Source: Novipirellula sp052161655 (lineage in GTDB: Bacteria > Planctomycetota > Planctomycetia > Pirellulales > Pirellulaceae). Taken from it: a stretch of DNA of 64,000 nucleotides. Under the pieces are notes generated by a model. It was not told the origin of the DNA. It ran no database searches and saw only the letters and a program-made list of their open reading frames with translations. The stretch lies in assembly GCF_052161655.1 (NCBI RefSeq), contig NZ_CP197418.1:4216001-4280000 (forward strand). Direction: 5' to 3'. A program made the translations under genes and the position numbers. Shown in pieces: positions 18,077-26,974 of this stretch. Each line of letters opens with the position of its first letter. The stretch's first letter is position 1.

Positions 18077-18283
18077 TCAGAGCAGCTTGGAACCGCCTAA
18101 AAAGACGACTGTCGAGGCAATAATAAATGGGCCAAGAATTACAACTAGGGGGTAGCGTCCTGGGCGTTCAAGCGTTGAAATCAGCCAAATGGTTCCAGCA
18201 AACCCGGCGATGGGAATCAGTAGCGAAACGATCAGGAGCAAGCGACCGGGCAGCGTGTAAGAATGTGGATCTAGGTGCAACAT
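18077..18283 (-). CDS. Small two-helix membrane protein
   Basis: 68 residues with hydrophobic helices at about 14-34 and 44-62. ATG 18283 lies 38 bp after the core at 18321. Together with the zinc ribbon at 17888 it resembles in content the one-piece membrane/zinc-ribbon proteins of other cassettes. Unknown function. Confidence 0.6.
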   Translation of the reverse strand: MLHLDPHSYTLPGRLLLIVSLLIPIAGFAGTIWLISTLERPGRYPLVVILGPFIIASTVVFLGGSKLL

Positions 18284-18320
18284 GCAGATCGGAGCAAACG
18301 AGTATGGATTTCAGTCGGAT

Positions 18321-18406
18321 AACGTCCGCGGTTAACCGAGTTCCGGCGTTTGACGCTGAGACGGCCTAGTCAAAGGCAGGCCGAAACTTCGGTTCAACCG
18401 ATGGTT
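18321..18406 (-). repeat. attC site of R5 cassette
   Basis: Left core GGATAACG, right core ATGGTTCC. Arms AACCGAGTTCCGGCG and GCCGAAACTTCGGTT pair strongly. The R5 copy at 63632 has a near-identical site. Confidence 0.85.
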
Positions 18407-18790
18407 CCTCGTTTTCTTCGCATCGGGTCGCACAGGACCCTCCCAGACAATCGATCCCAGTCTACCACACCCCAATCAGTACGGTCTATCGAGAAGCGAT
18501 TTTACACCGTTTCGACAGCGCAACATTGGCGTTCATTCGCGGGATTCGCGGGAAAACCGTAGCGCGTCTCTGCTGCCCGCGAATCACCCGAATGAACGGC
18601 GCTTTCGAGCCGCGGTAGCGGCGGCCGCACTTAGCCCCACGCGTGAGCGTGGGGTCTCGGACAACTCGACCCCACAAAGCCGCGTTAGCGGCGACAGCGA
18701 TCGATGCCAATACCGAGTGGACGACACGGAGAATTTCCTGAGTCCAACCCCGGCCCCCGGTGCAAGCGGATTGCGGATTGCGAGATTGCA
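18407..18790 (-). repeat. R5 non-coding repeat cassette, copy 1
   Basis: Matches 63632-64000 (CGTTTTCTTCGCATCGGGTCG, TCGATCCCAGTCTACCACACC, CGACAGCGCAACATTGGCG). Contains inverted GCGTTCATTCGCGGG / CCGCGAATCACCCGAATGA and CCCCACGCGTGAGCGTGGGG hairpins. No gene. Confidence 0.7.
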
Positions 18791-18885
18791 TTAGAGCATA
18801 AAGCCGGTTGCTGATCGAACACTGGCGATAAAAGATTTCTTGGTAGGAACATGGAGGTAAGAAGATAGGACACTCAATGATCGCC

Positions 18886-19144
18886 GGCATATCCGTTTGT
18901 GGCCGCAAAAACAAAGAAGAAATTTGTTGGCAGAATGATGGGGGGCAGAATGATTAACCAGCGCGCGCCAATCATTCTGCCACCGAACCATTCTGCCATT
19001 CGATCGAGCACGCAAGCATTTGCGACAGCGAGTTGACGTTTGCCTCAACAAGGAACGCTGGAAAACTAGCGCCGGTTCCATCACGTATGAAGACCGTTTG
19101 AATCGCCGACACGATTGCCATCCAGTCATCATCGCTAGTCGGGA
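18886..19144 (-). repeat. R1 non-coding cassette, copy 4, left part missing
   Basis: Starts at GCCGGCATATCCGTTTGTGGC and continues to the end of the unit; the attC and first roughly 70 bp are replaced by unrelated DNA joined to the R5 copy. Confidence 0.7.
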
Positions 19145-19221
19145 AACGTCAGTGGTCACCGAGTCCAGACGGTTGATCATCCATTTCAAACGCACCTACG
19201 GGCGAACTTCATAAATCGTCA
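19145..19221 (-). repeat. Degenerate attC
   Basis: Left core AAACGTCA; right core GTCATCC, a variant shared with 3480-3563. Arms pair poorly and the following gene reads into it. Confidence 0.45.
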
Positions 19222-19976
19222 TCCGTTAGCTGAGTGTCATTTTCTCGGAGCCTGCGTTCTTGTGATGGACTGAGTGACTTCAGTATGCCCCGTTTAATGA
19301 AGTTTCTTGTGGAAGACTGTTCTAAGGCGTCCATCGTCTCTATAACCGATAACTCGTCCTCGAAAACGTCAATGGAGACGTTTTTTCTTTGTACGCTTTT
19401 GAGCGTTGTCAACCGCTCGTCGTGTCGGAGATGTAGCCACTCTGCTGCTTGCTCCGGGTGCCGCTCTGTTTCAGAAGGGATTCCATCATCAAGAGTGAAC
19501 GAACTATTCGACGTTTCGAGCAACTTCGATCCGTCAATCACCGAGGCGATCGTAATTGTCGATACTTCATTGTACAGACATCGAGTATAGAGACAAATCC
19601 CGATGCGGTCGCCACTTGGGAAGCGGAACAACGATCGGGCTCCTTCCGCGTCGCCCAACAGATCGACCCGAGCGACCTGAGCCGATACGTATCCGAGGCT
19701 TTCCAAGTCAGTCCCTGATGCGGAGAGTGCGTCCTGAGCGGAGTGTGACAGTTCGCAAAGGTTGACGGGCTCCGGGGGAAGTAGACTTTGCGCCATGTGC
19801 AACGGTTCAGGAAAACCAAACTTCATGAGCGTCCCGCTGAGAAAACTCCACGGTCCGGTGGCAAGCGCGAGTATCTCCGACCAAGTGGCCGCAGCGACGG
19901 CCGTACGATAGTACGTTGGTTGTGCCTTTAGCGGTGATACCGATTGGTAGGGATTAATTTTTGGATCAATCGTCAA
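19209..19976 (-). CDS. NPYQS-motif hypothetical protein
   Basis: 255 residues from TTG 19976; another TTG at 20009 is possible, and longer frames begin inside the attC. INPYQSVSP near residue 8 is the planctomycete NPYxSP leader. The rest is mostly soluble and beta-rich (FRFPSGDRIGICLYTRCLYNE) with a charged helical C-terminus. Unlike most NPYxSP proteins it has no clear membrane helices except a weak one near 30-45. Function unknown. Confidence 0.6.
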   Translation of the reverse strand: MTIDPKINPYQSVSPLKAQPTYYRTAVAAATWSEILALATGPWSFLSGTLMKFGFPEPLHMAQSLLPPEPVNLCELSHSAQDALSASGTDLESLGYVSAQVARVDLLGDAEGARSLFRFPSGDRIGICLYTRCLYNEVSTITIASVIDGSKLLETSNSSFTLDDGIPSETERHPEQAAEWLHLRHDERLTTLKSVQRKNVSIDVFEDELSVIETMDALEQSSTRNFIKRGILKSLSPSQERRLRENDTQLTDDDL

Positions 19977-20030
19977 GCGTGAAATCCCAGCCTCTCCGCG
20001 GGAACTCAAAACATTCCGAACGGTACGGGG

Positions 20031-20113
20031 AACGTCGCCGATCACGGGGCGGCGACAAGAAATTCTCAATTGTTAAAAACGCGACGTCGCCGCTCCCGTG
20101 CATCGGAATGGTT
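20031..20113 (-). repeat. attC site
   Basis: Left core GGAACGTC, right core ATGGTTCT. Arms CACGGGGCGGCGAC and GTCGCCGCTCCCGTG pair. Confidence 0.85.
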
Positions 20114-20127
20114 CTACTTGCGTCGCC

Positions 20128-20595
20128 CTATTTACCCAGGTCATCACTATACTCTCTCCATAGGTTTGGGTTCTCCGTCTCAAAGCCTTCAAAGAGAAAG
20201 TCCAGCCAATCTTTTGCCTCTGGGGGAGCAGTGCTCAGGATCACTGCTCCATAGATTGCGAAACCGTTGGGGGCATTTGGAGGACGGTATGGCAATCCGA
20301 CCACGAACGGCACCCAATCAGGGTTTGCCGTGGCAGCGCGCATCATGATAGCCGCGCATTTGCTGCCATCGGTGAAAGTCACCGTGCCATGATGAACTAA
20401 CGAGGCATGTTCGGCGTTATTGGTATTAGATTCAAAAAGCTCCAGAAGCATGGACGTGCCCTCGGAGCATATGAACTCCGGCTTTTGATCGTGCAATTCG
20501 CAGAGCGTCACGCCAAGTTGCTTTCCCTGTAGCGTGTTGGTCAGTTCGCGTGCCGCGAGCATACCTGCATACAGTAGTGGTGTGCGCATTGTCAT
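20128..20595 (-). CDS. Hypothetical soluble protein
   Basis: 155 residues from ATG 20595, which lies right after the core at 20602; upstream frame is attC DNA. Contains IMMRAATANPDWVPFVVGLPYRPP-like central strands and an acidic C-terminus. No signal peptide. Unknown function; a SUKH-like or enhancer-type immunity fold is conceivable but unsupported. Confidence 0.6.
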   Translation of the reverse strand: MTMRTPLLYAGMLAARELTNTLQGKQLGVTLCELHDQKPEFICSEGTSMLLELFESNTNNAEHASLVHHGTVTFTDGSKCAAIMMRAATANPDWVPFVVGLPYRPPNAPNGFAIYGAVILSTAPPEAKDWLDFLFEGFETENPNLWREYSDDLGK

Positions 20596-20601
20596 TGGTA
20601 G

Positions 20602-20685
20602 AACGTCAGAATTCACGGGGCGACCGGTGTTGAGCAAGCACCGCAAGAACGACCAGGTCGGTCGCTCCCGTGCAATTCCAATGTT
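20602..20685 (-). repeat. attC site
   Basis: Left core GAACGTCA, right core ATGTTATC. Arms CACGGGGCGACCGG and CAGGTCGGTCGCTCCCGTG pair. Confidence 0.85.
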
Positions 20686-20702
20686 ATCGGTTTTTGTTTG
20701 CA

Positions 20703-21116
20703 CTATCGGGTGAGTTCGTTCTCGTCGACGTAATCTCGAATAAAGGATGGGAACACAATCGCGACAGGCGCGGGTGCCGATACAATTGCAGTGAGGCGGG
20801 AACGAAAGGCACGCCGTCGAACGGACCAATCAGACAAATCGCACCAACGTATGTAGAGCGGCGAGTGAAAGAACGCAAACGGAAAAACAGGGACCATCAT
20901 AAAGCCGTCGTCGATGATCGCGAAATTTAGACATGAAGAGTAATCGACTCCATTGATAGTCCCGCTGCAATATCGATGTGTCGGGCGAACGGAGACATCG
21001 GTCGCGTAGATTCCGGCCAAGTGATTCCAACCGCTGATGCGAGAAATTACAAACAGTATTCCCGCGAAAAATACTGGGAACACTGGCAATGCGATCAGAG
21101 GAAGCAGATTCATCAA
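20703..21116 (-). CDS. Membrane-anchored hypothetical protein
   Basis: 137 residues. Residues about 3-26 are a long hydrophobic helix; a second hydrophobic patch (MMVPVFPFAFFHSPLYIRW) near 73-91 is rather aromatic. The start ATG at 21116 is 19 bp from the core at 21135. No family recognised. Confidence 0.65.
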   Translation of the reverse strand: MMNLLPLIALPVFPVFFAGILFVISRISGWNHLAGIYATDVSVRPTHRYCSGTINGVDYSSCLNFAIIDDGFMMVPVFPFAFFHSPLYIRWCDLSDWSVRRRAFRSRLTAIVSAPAPVAIVFPSFIRDYVDENELTR

Positions 21117-21134
21117 AAAGCTTTCGAGTCCGAT

Positions 21135-21217
21135 AACGTCCGCCGTAACCGGGTCGCGTCGAAAAAGTTTACCATGGTCAAAACGTTTGACACGCGACTC
21201 CGGTTCACGGGATTGTT
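21135..21217 (-). repeat. attC site
   Basis: Left core CGATAACG, right core TTGTTGTCC. Arms AACCGGGTCGCGTCG and GACACGCGACTCCGGTT pair. Confidence 0.85.
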
Positions 21218-21226
21218 GTCCGCGAA

Positions 21227-21778
21227 TTAGTGTGGCGGCAATCCAGCACCAGCACGGGTGAAGTTGTAGCCGGATGTCGCCCAGTCTTCGATTACCTTCG
21301 ATTCGATAACCTCAATGTGGCCATCGAGAAACAAGTAGTTTGCTGTACTTCCAATATGGCGACCTCTAGCAATGTAAGAATCGACAATCGGAAGGACAAG
21401 GTTCGCGTCAATATTCGCCTGTGTGAACCAGGTGTTGGGATTCATGTCAGGCGGAGAATCCGGGGCCTCTACGAGCGGAGCGCCATTGTGCTCAAAGAAC
21501 TGCATCGTTGAGTGCGTGGAGTTGTAAACACGAGGATCGTTGTAGTCCAAGATATTACGGAAGTACCCGAGTGAATCAGGTGAATCCGGGCAAATGTTCA
21601 CGGGGGGGCGAGAGCCAAAATGGAATTGTCGTAAGTTGCTCGCGCATTCCGTTCTCCGTGCTGATGCTCGTGCGGATTGCACGGCCGGCATGAGTAAAGC
21701 GATGCAAATCGAGATGATCGTGAACACGACAAGTAGTTCAAAGAGCGTGACGCCGTGACGGGATTGGCTAGTGTTCAA
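21227..21778 (-). CDS. DUF1559-type pseudopilin-like protein
   Basis: 183 residues from TTG 21778; the upstream frame is attC sequence. RHGVTLFELLVVFTIISICIALLMPAV at about 7-33 is a type IV pilin N-methylation leader (G-V-T-L-F-E), and the C-terminal NYLFLDGHIEVI is the H-x9-DG signature of planctomycete DUF1559 proteins. These are secreted, pseudopilin-like proteins present in many copies per genome. At about half the usual length it is shortened in the middle. Presence in a cassette array is unusual. Confidence 0.8.
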   Translation of the reverse strand: MNTSQSRHGVTLFELLVVFTIISICIALLMPAVQSARASARRTECASNLRQFHFGSRPPVNICPDSPDSLGYFRNILDYNDPRVYNSTHSTMQFFEHNGAPLVEAPDSPPDMNPNTWFTQANIDANLVLPIVDSYIARGRHIGSTANYLFLDGHIEVIESKVIEDWATSGYNFTRAGAGLPPH

Positions 21779-21804
21779 GGCGTTCGTGTGAATTTCAGTC
21801 GGAT

Positions 21805-21887
21805 AACGACCGCGATAACCGAGTCGCGGCGAATGATCTTCCATTGTCAAAAACGATGACTCCGCGACTTCGGTTCATCGCATGGTT
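21805..21887 (-). repeat. attC site carrying element A
   Basis: Left core GGATAACG, arms AACCGAGTCGCGGCG and CCGCGACTTCGGTT. The right core GGTT is followed by element A copy 1, then GGTT again, then TTACCC. Confidence 0.85.
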
Positions 21888-22523
21888 CAAGTAAGCCGCT
21901 ATCGCGGCGGGGGTACTTTCTCATGGTCGAGGATTTGCATTCGCATCGAGTCGACAAGCGAATTATTCTAGGCATTATAGCGGGTTCTGTAGCACAGCAT
22001 GGACACCCAAGTCTGGATCACCCGAGGGGCAGGCTCACTGCAATTCCAATGGACTTTGTTCTGGAATTCGGCGGCCCCTGCAAACGGGCACCCCCAACCG
22101 CGTTGAACTGCTAGCTGTGCTACTAGCTGTGCTACTGAGTTCAACACCAGACGAACCACTAATTTCCTTGGAAATACTTGAACTTCGACCCGGCTTCGAG
22201 CGAAAATGATCGTTCGTAGCTCCGCAGAAAGTCTACACCGAAGGGGAGACCGATCGAGGAGTGACTCGGCAAATAACGACGAAACGGATAGATTCGATAG
22301 GCCCCGAGACGCCAAAAGTCAAAAGCTCAATAAGGCAAAACCCGTACCATATCTTGGCAGCCGAGACCAACTGACACGTCACGAGCGTTACAGTTCCACC
22401 GGGCTTCTTGAACAAAGGCCTTGAGCTTCGGCTAATCTCCCGAGCCACCTTGCTTCACAGAACGTTAACCATTTAACGAGATTCAGGCTCAACCTCCGCC
22501 CAACGCGAAGTCAAAGCCTTACT
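21888..22523. mobile_element. Element A, copy 1 (636 bp)
   Basis: Lies between two GGTT tetramers in an attC core. Nearly identical to 22966-23589 and 24369-24992 except for a 12 bp duplication (TACTAGCTGTGC). Ends CAAGTAAGCC and GGCTTACT-like AAGCCTTACT are weakly inverted. A hairpin AAGTAAGCCGC/GCGGC...TACTT stands at the left end. The longest frame (about 111 residues, minus strand) looks like no known protein. Possibly a non-autonomous, attC-specific insertion or a structured RNA. Confidence 0.7.
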
Positions 22524-22560
22524 GGTTTTACCCGCTTACGAGCCAGCATGTGTAAGAATA

Positions 22561-22848
22561 TCATTGGACCGTCGGGACCAAGCCGATCAGAATACCAATC
22601 AACGCATATATGGCGAATCCCCAGACAGCCCCGGAAACGGCATTTTGTCGTGTAGGTTTGGTGTCGTAAGCAATGCTCGATGATGTCGCAATTGTGAATA
22701 TGGTCATTCCAACAAACGATCCAACGATGACAGTCGAAGCAGCTGGGTCTTCAAAGCCATCGGAACGGATCATTGCGGCAAAATACGATAACCACATGGC
22801 GACTGAAGTCGTGGCAAGCAAAGCGGTTCGGATGGAGATGCGAGTCAA
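22561..22848 (-). CDS. ISIRTALL-motif small membrane protein
   Basis: 95 residues from TTG 22848 (no ATG in this frame). RISIRTALLATTSVAMWLSYFA at about 3-24 is the shared leader/anchor; further helices at about 36-54 and 70-91 make three in all. The preceding core is at 22883, and its own attC is that at 21805-21887, split from it by element A. Unknown function. Confidence 0.65.
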   Translation of the reverse strand: MTRISIRTALLATTSVAMWLSYFAAMIRSDGFEDPAASTVIVGSFVGMTIFTIATSSSIAYDTKPTRQNAVSGAVWGFAIYALIGILIGLVPTVQ

Positions 22849-22882
22849 CTGTTCGGGGAAGTAGCGGGCATTTCAGTCGGGT

Positions 22883-22965
22883 AACGGTTGACGTCACCGC
22901 GATCCGGCGGTTGACGTTGTGATGGCAAGTTTAGCAACGCCGGATCTGCGGTGCACGTCGTGGTT
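22883..22965 (-). repeat. attC of cassette B, carrying element A
   Basis: Left core GGTAACGG, right core GTGGTT. Same sequence as 23899-23981. Arms CACCGCGATCCGGCG and CGCCGGATCTGCGGTG pair. Element A copy 2 follows the GGTT. Confidence 0.85.
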
Positions 22966-23589
22966 CAAGTAAGCCGCTATCGCGGCGGGGGTACTTTCTC
23001 TTGGTCGAGGATTTGCATTCGCATCGAGTCGACAAGCGAATTATTCTAGGCATTATAGCGGGTTCTGTAGCACAGCATGGACACCCAAGTCTGGATCACC
23101 CGAGGGGCAGGCTCACTGCAATTCCAATGGACTTTGTTCTGGAATTCGGCGGCCCCTGCAAACGGGCACCCCCAACCGCGTTGAACTGCTAGCTGTGCTA
23201 CTGAGTTCAACACCAGACGAACCACTAATTTCCTTGGAAATACTTGAACTTCGACCCGGCTTCGAGCGAAAATGATCGTTCGTAGCTCCGCGGAAAGTCT
23301 ACACCGAAGGGGAGACCGATCGAGGAGTGACTCGGCAAATAACGACGAAACGGATAGATTCAATAGGCCCCGAGACGCCAAAAGTCAAAAGCTCAATAAT
23401 GCAAAACCCGTACCATATCTTGGCAGCCGAGACCAACTGACACGTCACGAGCGTTACAGCCCCACCGGGCTTCTTGAACAAAGGCCTTGAGCTTCGGCTA
23501 GTCTCCCGAGCCACTCTGGTTCACAGAACGTTAACCATTTAACGAGATTCAGGCTCAACCTCCGCCCAACGCGAAGTCAAAGCCTTACT
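22966..23589. mobile_element. Element A, copy 2 (624 bp)
   Basis: As copy 1 but without the 12 bp duplication; practically identical to copy 3. Flanked by GGTT on both sides, with B cassette DNA to the right. Confidence 0.7.
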
Positions 23590-23593
23590 GGTT

Positions 23594-23898
23594 ATCGGCC
23601 TGTGTTTGCAGCGGAGACGCCCCCACCATCGGATCACTCGCCCCGCTGCGTCCAGCTTACCACGCACGAGTCCGCGCAACAATCGACCGAGCAATATCGA
23701 GCATGGGAATCGACCGAGCAAGGTCGGTCTGGCCTTCGGCCCGGTTGGTGACCGGTGGCGTCACGTCGTACGTGTCAAAACTGCGACGGGCGACGTTGCA
23801 ATTGAGTTCCCGTTCGCTGGACACTCGACCACTGTATCAAATCATCGCAAGCGCAACTTCGAGCATCCGAGATCGACCGCGCAACTTTTGTGTCCGAT
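23594..23898 (-). repeat. B non-coding cassette, copy 1
   Basis: About 305 bp, repeated almost unchanged at 23982-24287. Contains CGACCGAGCAATATCGAGCATG and a CGGTTGGTGACCGG inverted stretch. The frames within are not gene-like on either strand. Confidence 0.65.
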
Positions 23899-23981
23899 AA
23901 CGGTTGACGTCACCGCGATCCGGCGGTTGACGTTGTGATGGCAAGTTTAGCAACGCCGGATCTGCGGTGCACGTCGTGGTT
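23899..23981 (-). repeat. attC of cassette B, uninterrupted copy
   Basis: Left core CGATAACG, right core GTGGTTATC. Identical stem to 22883-22965, but without element A. Confidence 0.85.
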
Positions 23982-24287
23982 ATCGGCCTGTGTTTGCAGC
24001 GGAGACGCCCCCACCATCGGATCACTCGCCCCGCTGCGTCCAGCTTGCCACGCACGAGTCCGCGCAACAATCGACCGAGCAATATCGAGCATGGGAATCG
24101 ACCGAGCAAGGTCGGTCTGGCCTTCGGCCCGGTTGGTGACCGGTGGCGTCACGTCGTACGTGTCAAAACTGCGACGGGCGACGTTGCAATTGAGTTCCCG
24201 TTCGCTGGACACTCGACCACTGTATCAAATCATCGCAAGCGCAACTTCGAGCATCCGAGATCGACCGCGCAACTTTTGTGTCCGCGT
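23982..24287 (-). repeat. B non-coding cassette, copy 2
   Basis: Tandem duplicate of 23594-23898 (one visible difference, TTACCA/TTGCCA), ending at the next attC left core. Confidence 0.65.
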
Positions 24288-24368
24288 AACGCCAGTCGTA
24301 ACCGGGCGACCGCCCAAGACTTTCCATTTGTAAATGCGCCGCCGGTCGCTCCGGTTCACGACTTGGTT
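24288..24368 (-). repeat. attC site carrying element A
   Basis: Left core CGTAACGC, right core TTGGTT. Arms AACCGGGCGACCGCC and GCCGGTCGCTCCGGTT pair. Element A copy 3 follows. Confidence 0.85.
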
Positions 24369-24992
24369 CAAGTAAGCCGCTATCGCGGCGGGGGTACTTT
24401 CTCTTGGTCGAGGATTTGCATTCGCTTCGAGTCGACGAGCGAATTATTCTAGGCATTATAGCGGGTTCTGTAGCACAGCATGGACACCCAAGTCTGGATC
24501 ACCCGAGGGGCAGGCTCACTGCAATTCCAATGAACTTTGTTCTGGAATTCGGCGGCCCCTGCAAACGGGCACCCCCAACCGCGTTGAACTGCTAGCTGTG
24601 CTACTGAGTTCAACACCAGACGAACCACTAATTTCCTTGGAAATACTTGAACTTCGACCCGGCTTCGAGCGAAAATGATCGTTCGTAGCTCCGCGGAAAG
24701 TCTACACCGAAGGGGAGACCGATCGAGGAGTGACTCGGCAAATAACGACGAAACGGATAGATTCAATAGGCCCCGAGACGCCAAAAGTCAAAAGCTCAAT
24801 AATGCAAAACCCGTACCATATCTTGGCAGCCGAGACCAACTGACACGTCACGAGCGTTACAGCCCCACCGGGCTTCTTGAACAAAGGCCTTGAGCTTCGG
24901 CTAGTCTCCCGAGCCACTCTGGTTCACAGAACGTTAACCATTTAACGAGATTCAGGCTCAACCTCCGCCCAACGCGAAGTCAAAGCCTTACT
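24369..24992. mobile_element. Element A, copy 3 (624 bp)
   Basis: Same as copy 2. Flanked by GGTT; the right flank continues CTGTCGC, into the cassette of gene 25016-25489. Confidence 0.7.
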
Positions 24993-25015
24993 GGTTCTGT
25001 CGCATAATTGTCAGT

Positions 25016-25489
25016 CTATCGGCCCACGTCGCAGTTTGGAACTGCGGTCTGAAACTCTGTCAAGGCTGCTTCAGATATAGCAACATCGCAGATAGACAGC
25101 TCGAGCAGTTCCGTGCAATCAGCAAGCTTCCTAAATCCATCGTCAGTGATACTCGAGTTGCTGATTTGGAGTCCCTCAAGATTCGGAAACGAAGCAATGA
25201 TCTCAAGTTCCGCGTCGGTAACGCGGCCATCAGGCAGGTAGATGTAGTTCAGCGACTTAGGAACAACTGGGTAAAGAATCTTGGGCAGCCATCCTGGGTG
25301 TTCGGGAATAATCATGCGGTGTTCTTTGAACGATACATTCCACACGTGGCCGCCTAGCGAATTCACGAGACGGACCACACGATTTTGTGATCGAATTCGA
25401 TGCGATGCGACTGCAAGGAAGGCGGAGAAAACCGCGACGAGCACTAAGAGTGTCCGCACGGAGAATCGACGGAACGAGAAGTGTCGCAT
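25016..25489 (-). CDS. FSVRTLL membrane-anchored LRR protein
   Basis: 157 residues. RRFSVRTLLVLVAVFSAFLAVAS at about 7-29 is the shared leader/anchor. Residues about 88-150 hold leucine-rich repeats of the planctomycete type (VTDAELEIIASFPNLEGLQI, ITDDGFRKLADCTELLELSI). Such short LRR proteins are common in planctomycetes; partners are unknown. ATG at 25489, 38 bp from the core at 25527. Confidence 0.8.
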   Translation of the reverse strand: MRHFSFRRFSVRTLLVLVAVFSAFLAVASHRIRSQNRVVRLVNSLGGHVWNVSFKEHRMIIPEHPGWLPKILYPVVPKSLNYIYLPDGRVTDAELEIIASFPNLEGLQISNSSITDDGFRKLADCTELLELSICDVAISEAALTEFQTAVPNCDVGR

Positions 25490-25526
25490 TAACGTTGCCT
25501 CGTGTAATGGCCCGATTCAATGACAG

Positions 25527-25608
25527 AACGCTGGCCGCGACCGGGGACGGCGAGTTGATTTTCCATTTGTAAAAACACGATGCCGTCCTCCGTGTCCACG
25601 GCATTGTT
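25527..25608 (-). repeat. attC site
   Basis: Left core GAACGCTG, right core TTGTTATGCC. Arms CGACCGGGGACGGCG and GCCGTCCTCCGTG pair. Confidence 0.85.
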
Positions 25609-25618
25609 ATGCCTTTTG

Positions 25619-26242
25619 CTAGTAGGTGTGGTCGACCCACGTTACCGCAAAGTCATCTGTGCGTTTCAGTTTATCGAATGCGTCGCTTCGCTGCAGTCGA
25701 GCGACGAGTTCATTGATGGCTATCGCGTAGTCTGTTTGCGGTGCGTGGCCGTCGCCTGCTTCCATCGCAGCGTGGTAGTGAGCGTTGTAAAGTTCGTGGT
25801 CAAATCCGCATTCGCGATCAAGATCGGCAAACCCTTGGTATGCCCAATCACCTGTGTTGTCCCGCAATTCTATGATCCCGGCCTCGGAGTAGTATTCACA
25901 CCCGTTGGAGCGAAGGTGGGAGCGCCGGTTGTTGATAAATTGTAGCACAACTGCATCGTCGGTCCGTTCGAGTCCATCGTACTTTTCGGCGGTGCAAATC
26001 CCAAACTCTTCATCATGCTTGTCTTCTTCGGACAAGTCTGACAATGAATCGATCTGTCGCGTACGACGCTCCCAACCGGATTGGTATTGGTCAAGCGTAG
26101 TGGCGAATTGCTCAATTGAGTTTAGGCAAAGCATGTCCGCATCGATGGCGAAACGGTAAAACGTTTCGTGAGAGTGTTCACCTGCGAACTGTTGAATCTT
26201 CGTTCTGCAGCTGGCAACCAACTTGTCAATATCAAACGCCAT
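25619..26242 (-). CDS. DUF4303-like protein, possible immunity protein
   Basis: 207 residues, soluble. ETFYRFAIDADMLCLNS at about 26-42 and the tryptophan (GWERR) near 56 match the DUF4303 style, a family often found among polymorphic-toxin immunity genes. The C-terminal half is acidic. No toxin is adjacent. ATG 26242; the TAG stop is 10 bp from the next core. Assignment by motif only. Confidence 0.65.
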   Translation of the reverse strand: MAFDIDKLVASCRTKIQQFAGEHSHETFYRFAIDADMLCLNSIEQFATTLDQYQSGWERRTRQIDSLSDLSEEDKHDEEFGICTAEKYDGLERTDDAVVLQFINNRRSHLRSNGCEYYSEAGIIELRDNTGDWAYQGFADLDRECGFDHELYNAHYHAAMEAGDGHAPQTDYAIAINELVARLQRSDAFDKLKRTDDFAVTWVDHTY

Positions 26243-26264
26243 TGGATTTGGATTTCAGTGGCAT

Positions 26265-26346
26265 AACGTCTGAGGTCACCTGGCACGAACGGACAAGTGA
26301 CCATCAGGAAATAGTTTTTTGAGTGCTCGGGTGCACCGGCATGGTT
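26265..26346 (-). repeat. attC site
   Basis: Left core GCATAACG, right core ATGGTTCG. Arms CACCTGGCACG and CTCGGGTGCACCGG pair loosely. It is the last attC before the non-cassette region. Confidence 0.75.
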
Positions 26347-26385
26347 CGCCACACACGTTGCACGATGATGCACTGCCGAGCACTC
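26321..26385. repeat. Inverted half-site next to the last attC
   Basis: GAGTGCTCGGGTGCA and TGCACTGCCGAGCACTC are inverted across GGTTCGCCACACACGTTG, so the right arm of the attC is mirrored on the other side of its core. Confidence 0.6.
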
Positions 26386-26974
26386 CTGACCGGAGGATTG
26401 TATCGCCAACGGAATCCGAAATCAAATCGATAGCGAGTGGAAATGGGCAGCCTGACATTAGACGCAAATGCCGTGCTTTTGAATCGCCGAACGACGCGAC
26501 ATTGCGTGAGAGGCTCTGCGTTGGCGAACTTATGTTTCTGCGGTGGGTCAGGGTGAGAATAAGCCGTTTTGGGGTGTTCTCACCGGTTTTTCGACTTGTT
26601 CTCGCGGTGTGCCCCCTCTTCGGAGCGGGCGACCGGGATCGCTATTCTCACCCGCTGTGGGGCGGGTGTCAAGCTTGTTCTCACCCTGGTGCCCATCACT
26701 TAGAGGGGCGATGAAAATGGTTTGCTAGGATTGCCCACTGCGACTCACTTTCGCGTCAGCTGCCTGATTGGACTGCAAGCATTTGACGCGGAGACTGCTT
26801 TGCGATAGCAATGCAATTGATCGAACTTGAGAAGTCGTTCGCCGAGATCGCTTGCAGCAGTGGTAGGATGCGGGGCTGGGAAGTTGACAAGGTGGCCGGC
26901 TTTGGATTCTTTGCGCAGGGGCTGGTGCGGGGCAGTTGGCATCGGGCATGCGGAGCGTGCAGGGGGGAGTCACG
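26386..26974. other. Non-cassette DNA upstream of recombinase-like ORF
   Basis: No supported gene. Holds the palindromic element at 26549-26688. If the ORF at 26975 is an integrase fragment, attI and the cassette promoter would be expected here, but I see no sequence I can call attI. Confidence 0.4.
26549..26688. mobile_element. MITE-like palindrome
   Basis: Sixteen-base ends CAGGGTGAGAATAAGC and GCTTGTTCTCACCCTG (one mismatch) with internal TTCTCACC repeats; about 140 bp, no gene. Confidence 0.7.

Noticed and set aside
18535..18660. tRNA or stable RNA in the R5 hairpins
   Set aside because: The hairpins are palindromic repeats; no cloverleaf or CCA end could be drawn.
20128..20829. 233-residue version of the hypothetical gene
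   Set aside because: Its first 78 residues are translated attC and the end of the next cassette; ATG 20595 is preferred.
21968..22315. 111-115 residue frame inside element A
   Set aside because: Repeated because the element is repeated; basic/Ser-rich composition without domains, and no RBS. Kept as part of the element only.
23935..24333. Plus-strand 132-residue frame in cassette B
   Set aside because: Opposite to all cassette genes, spans an attC, and both strands are open by chance in this GC-richer DNA.
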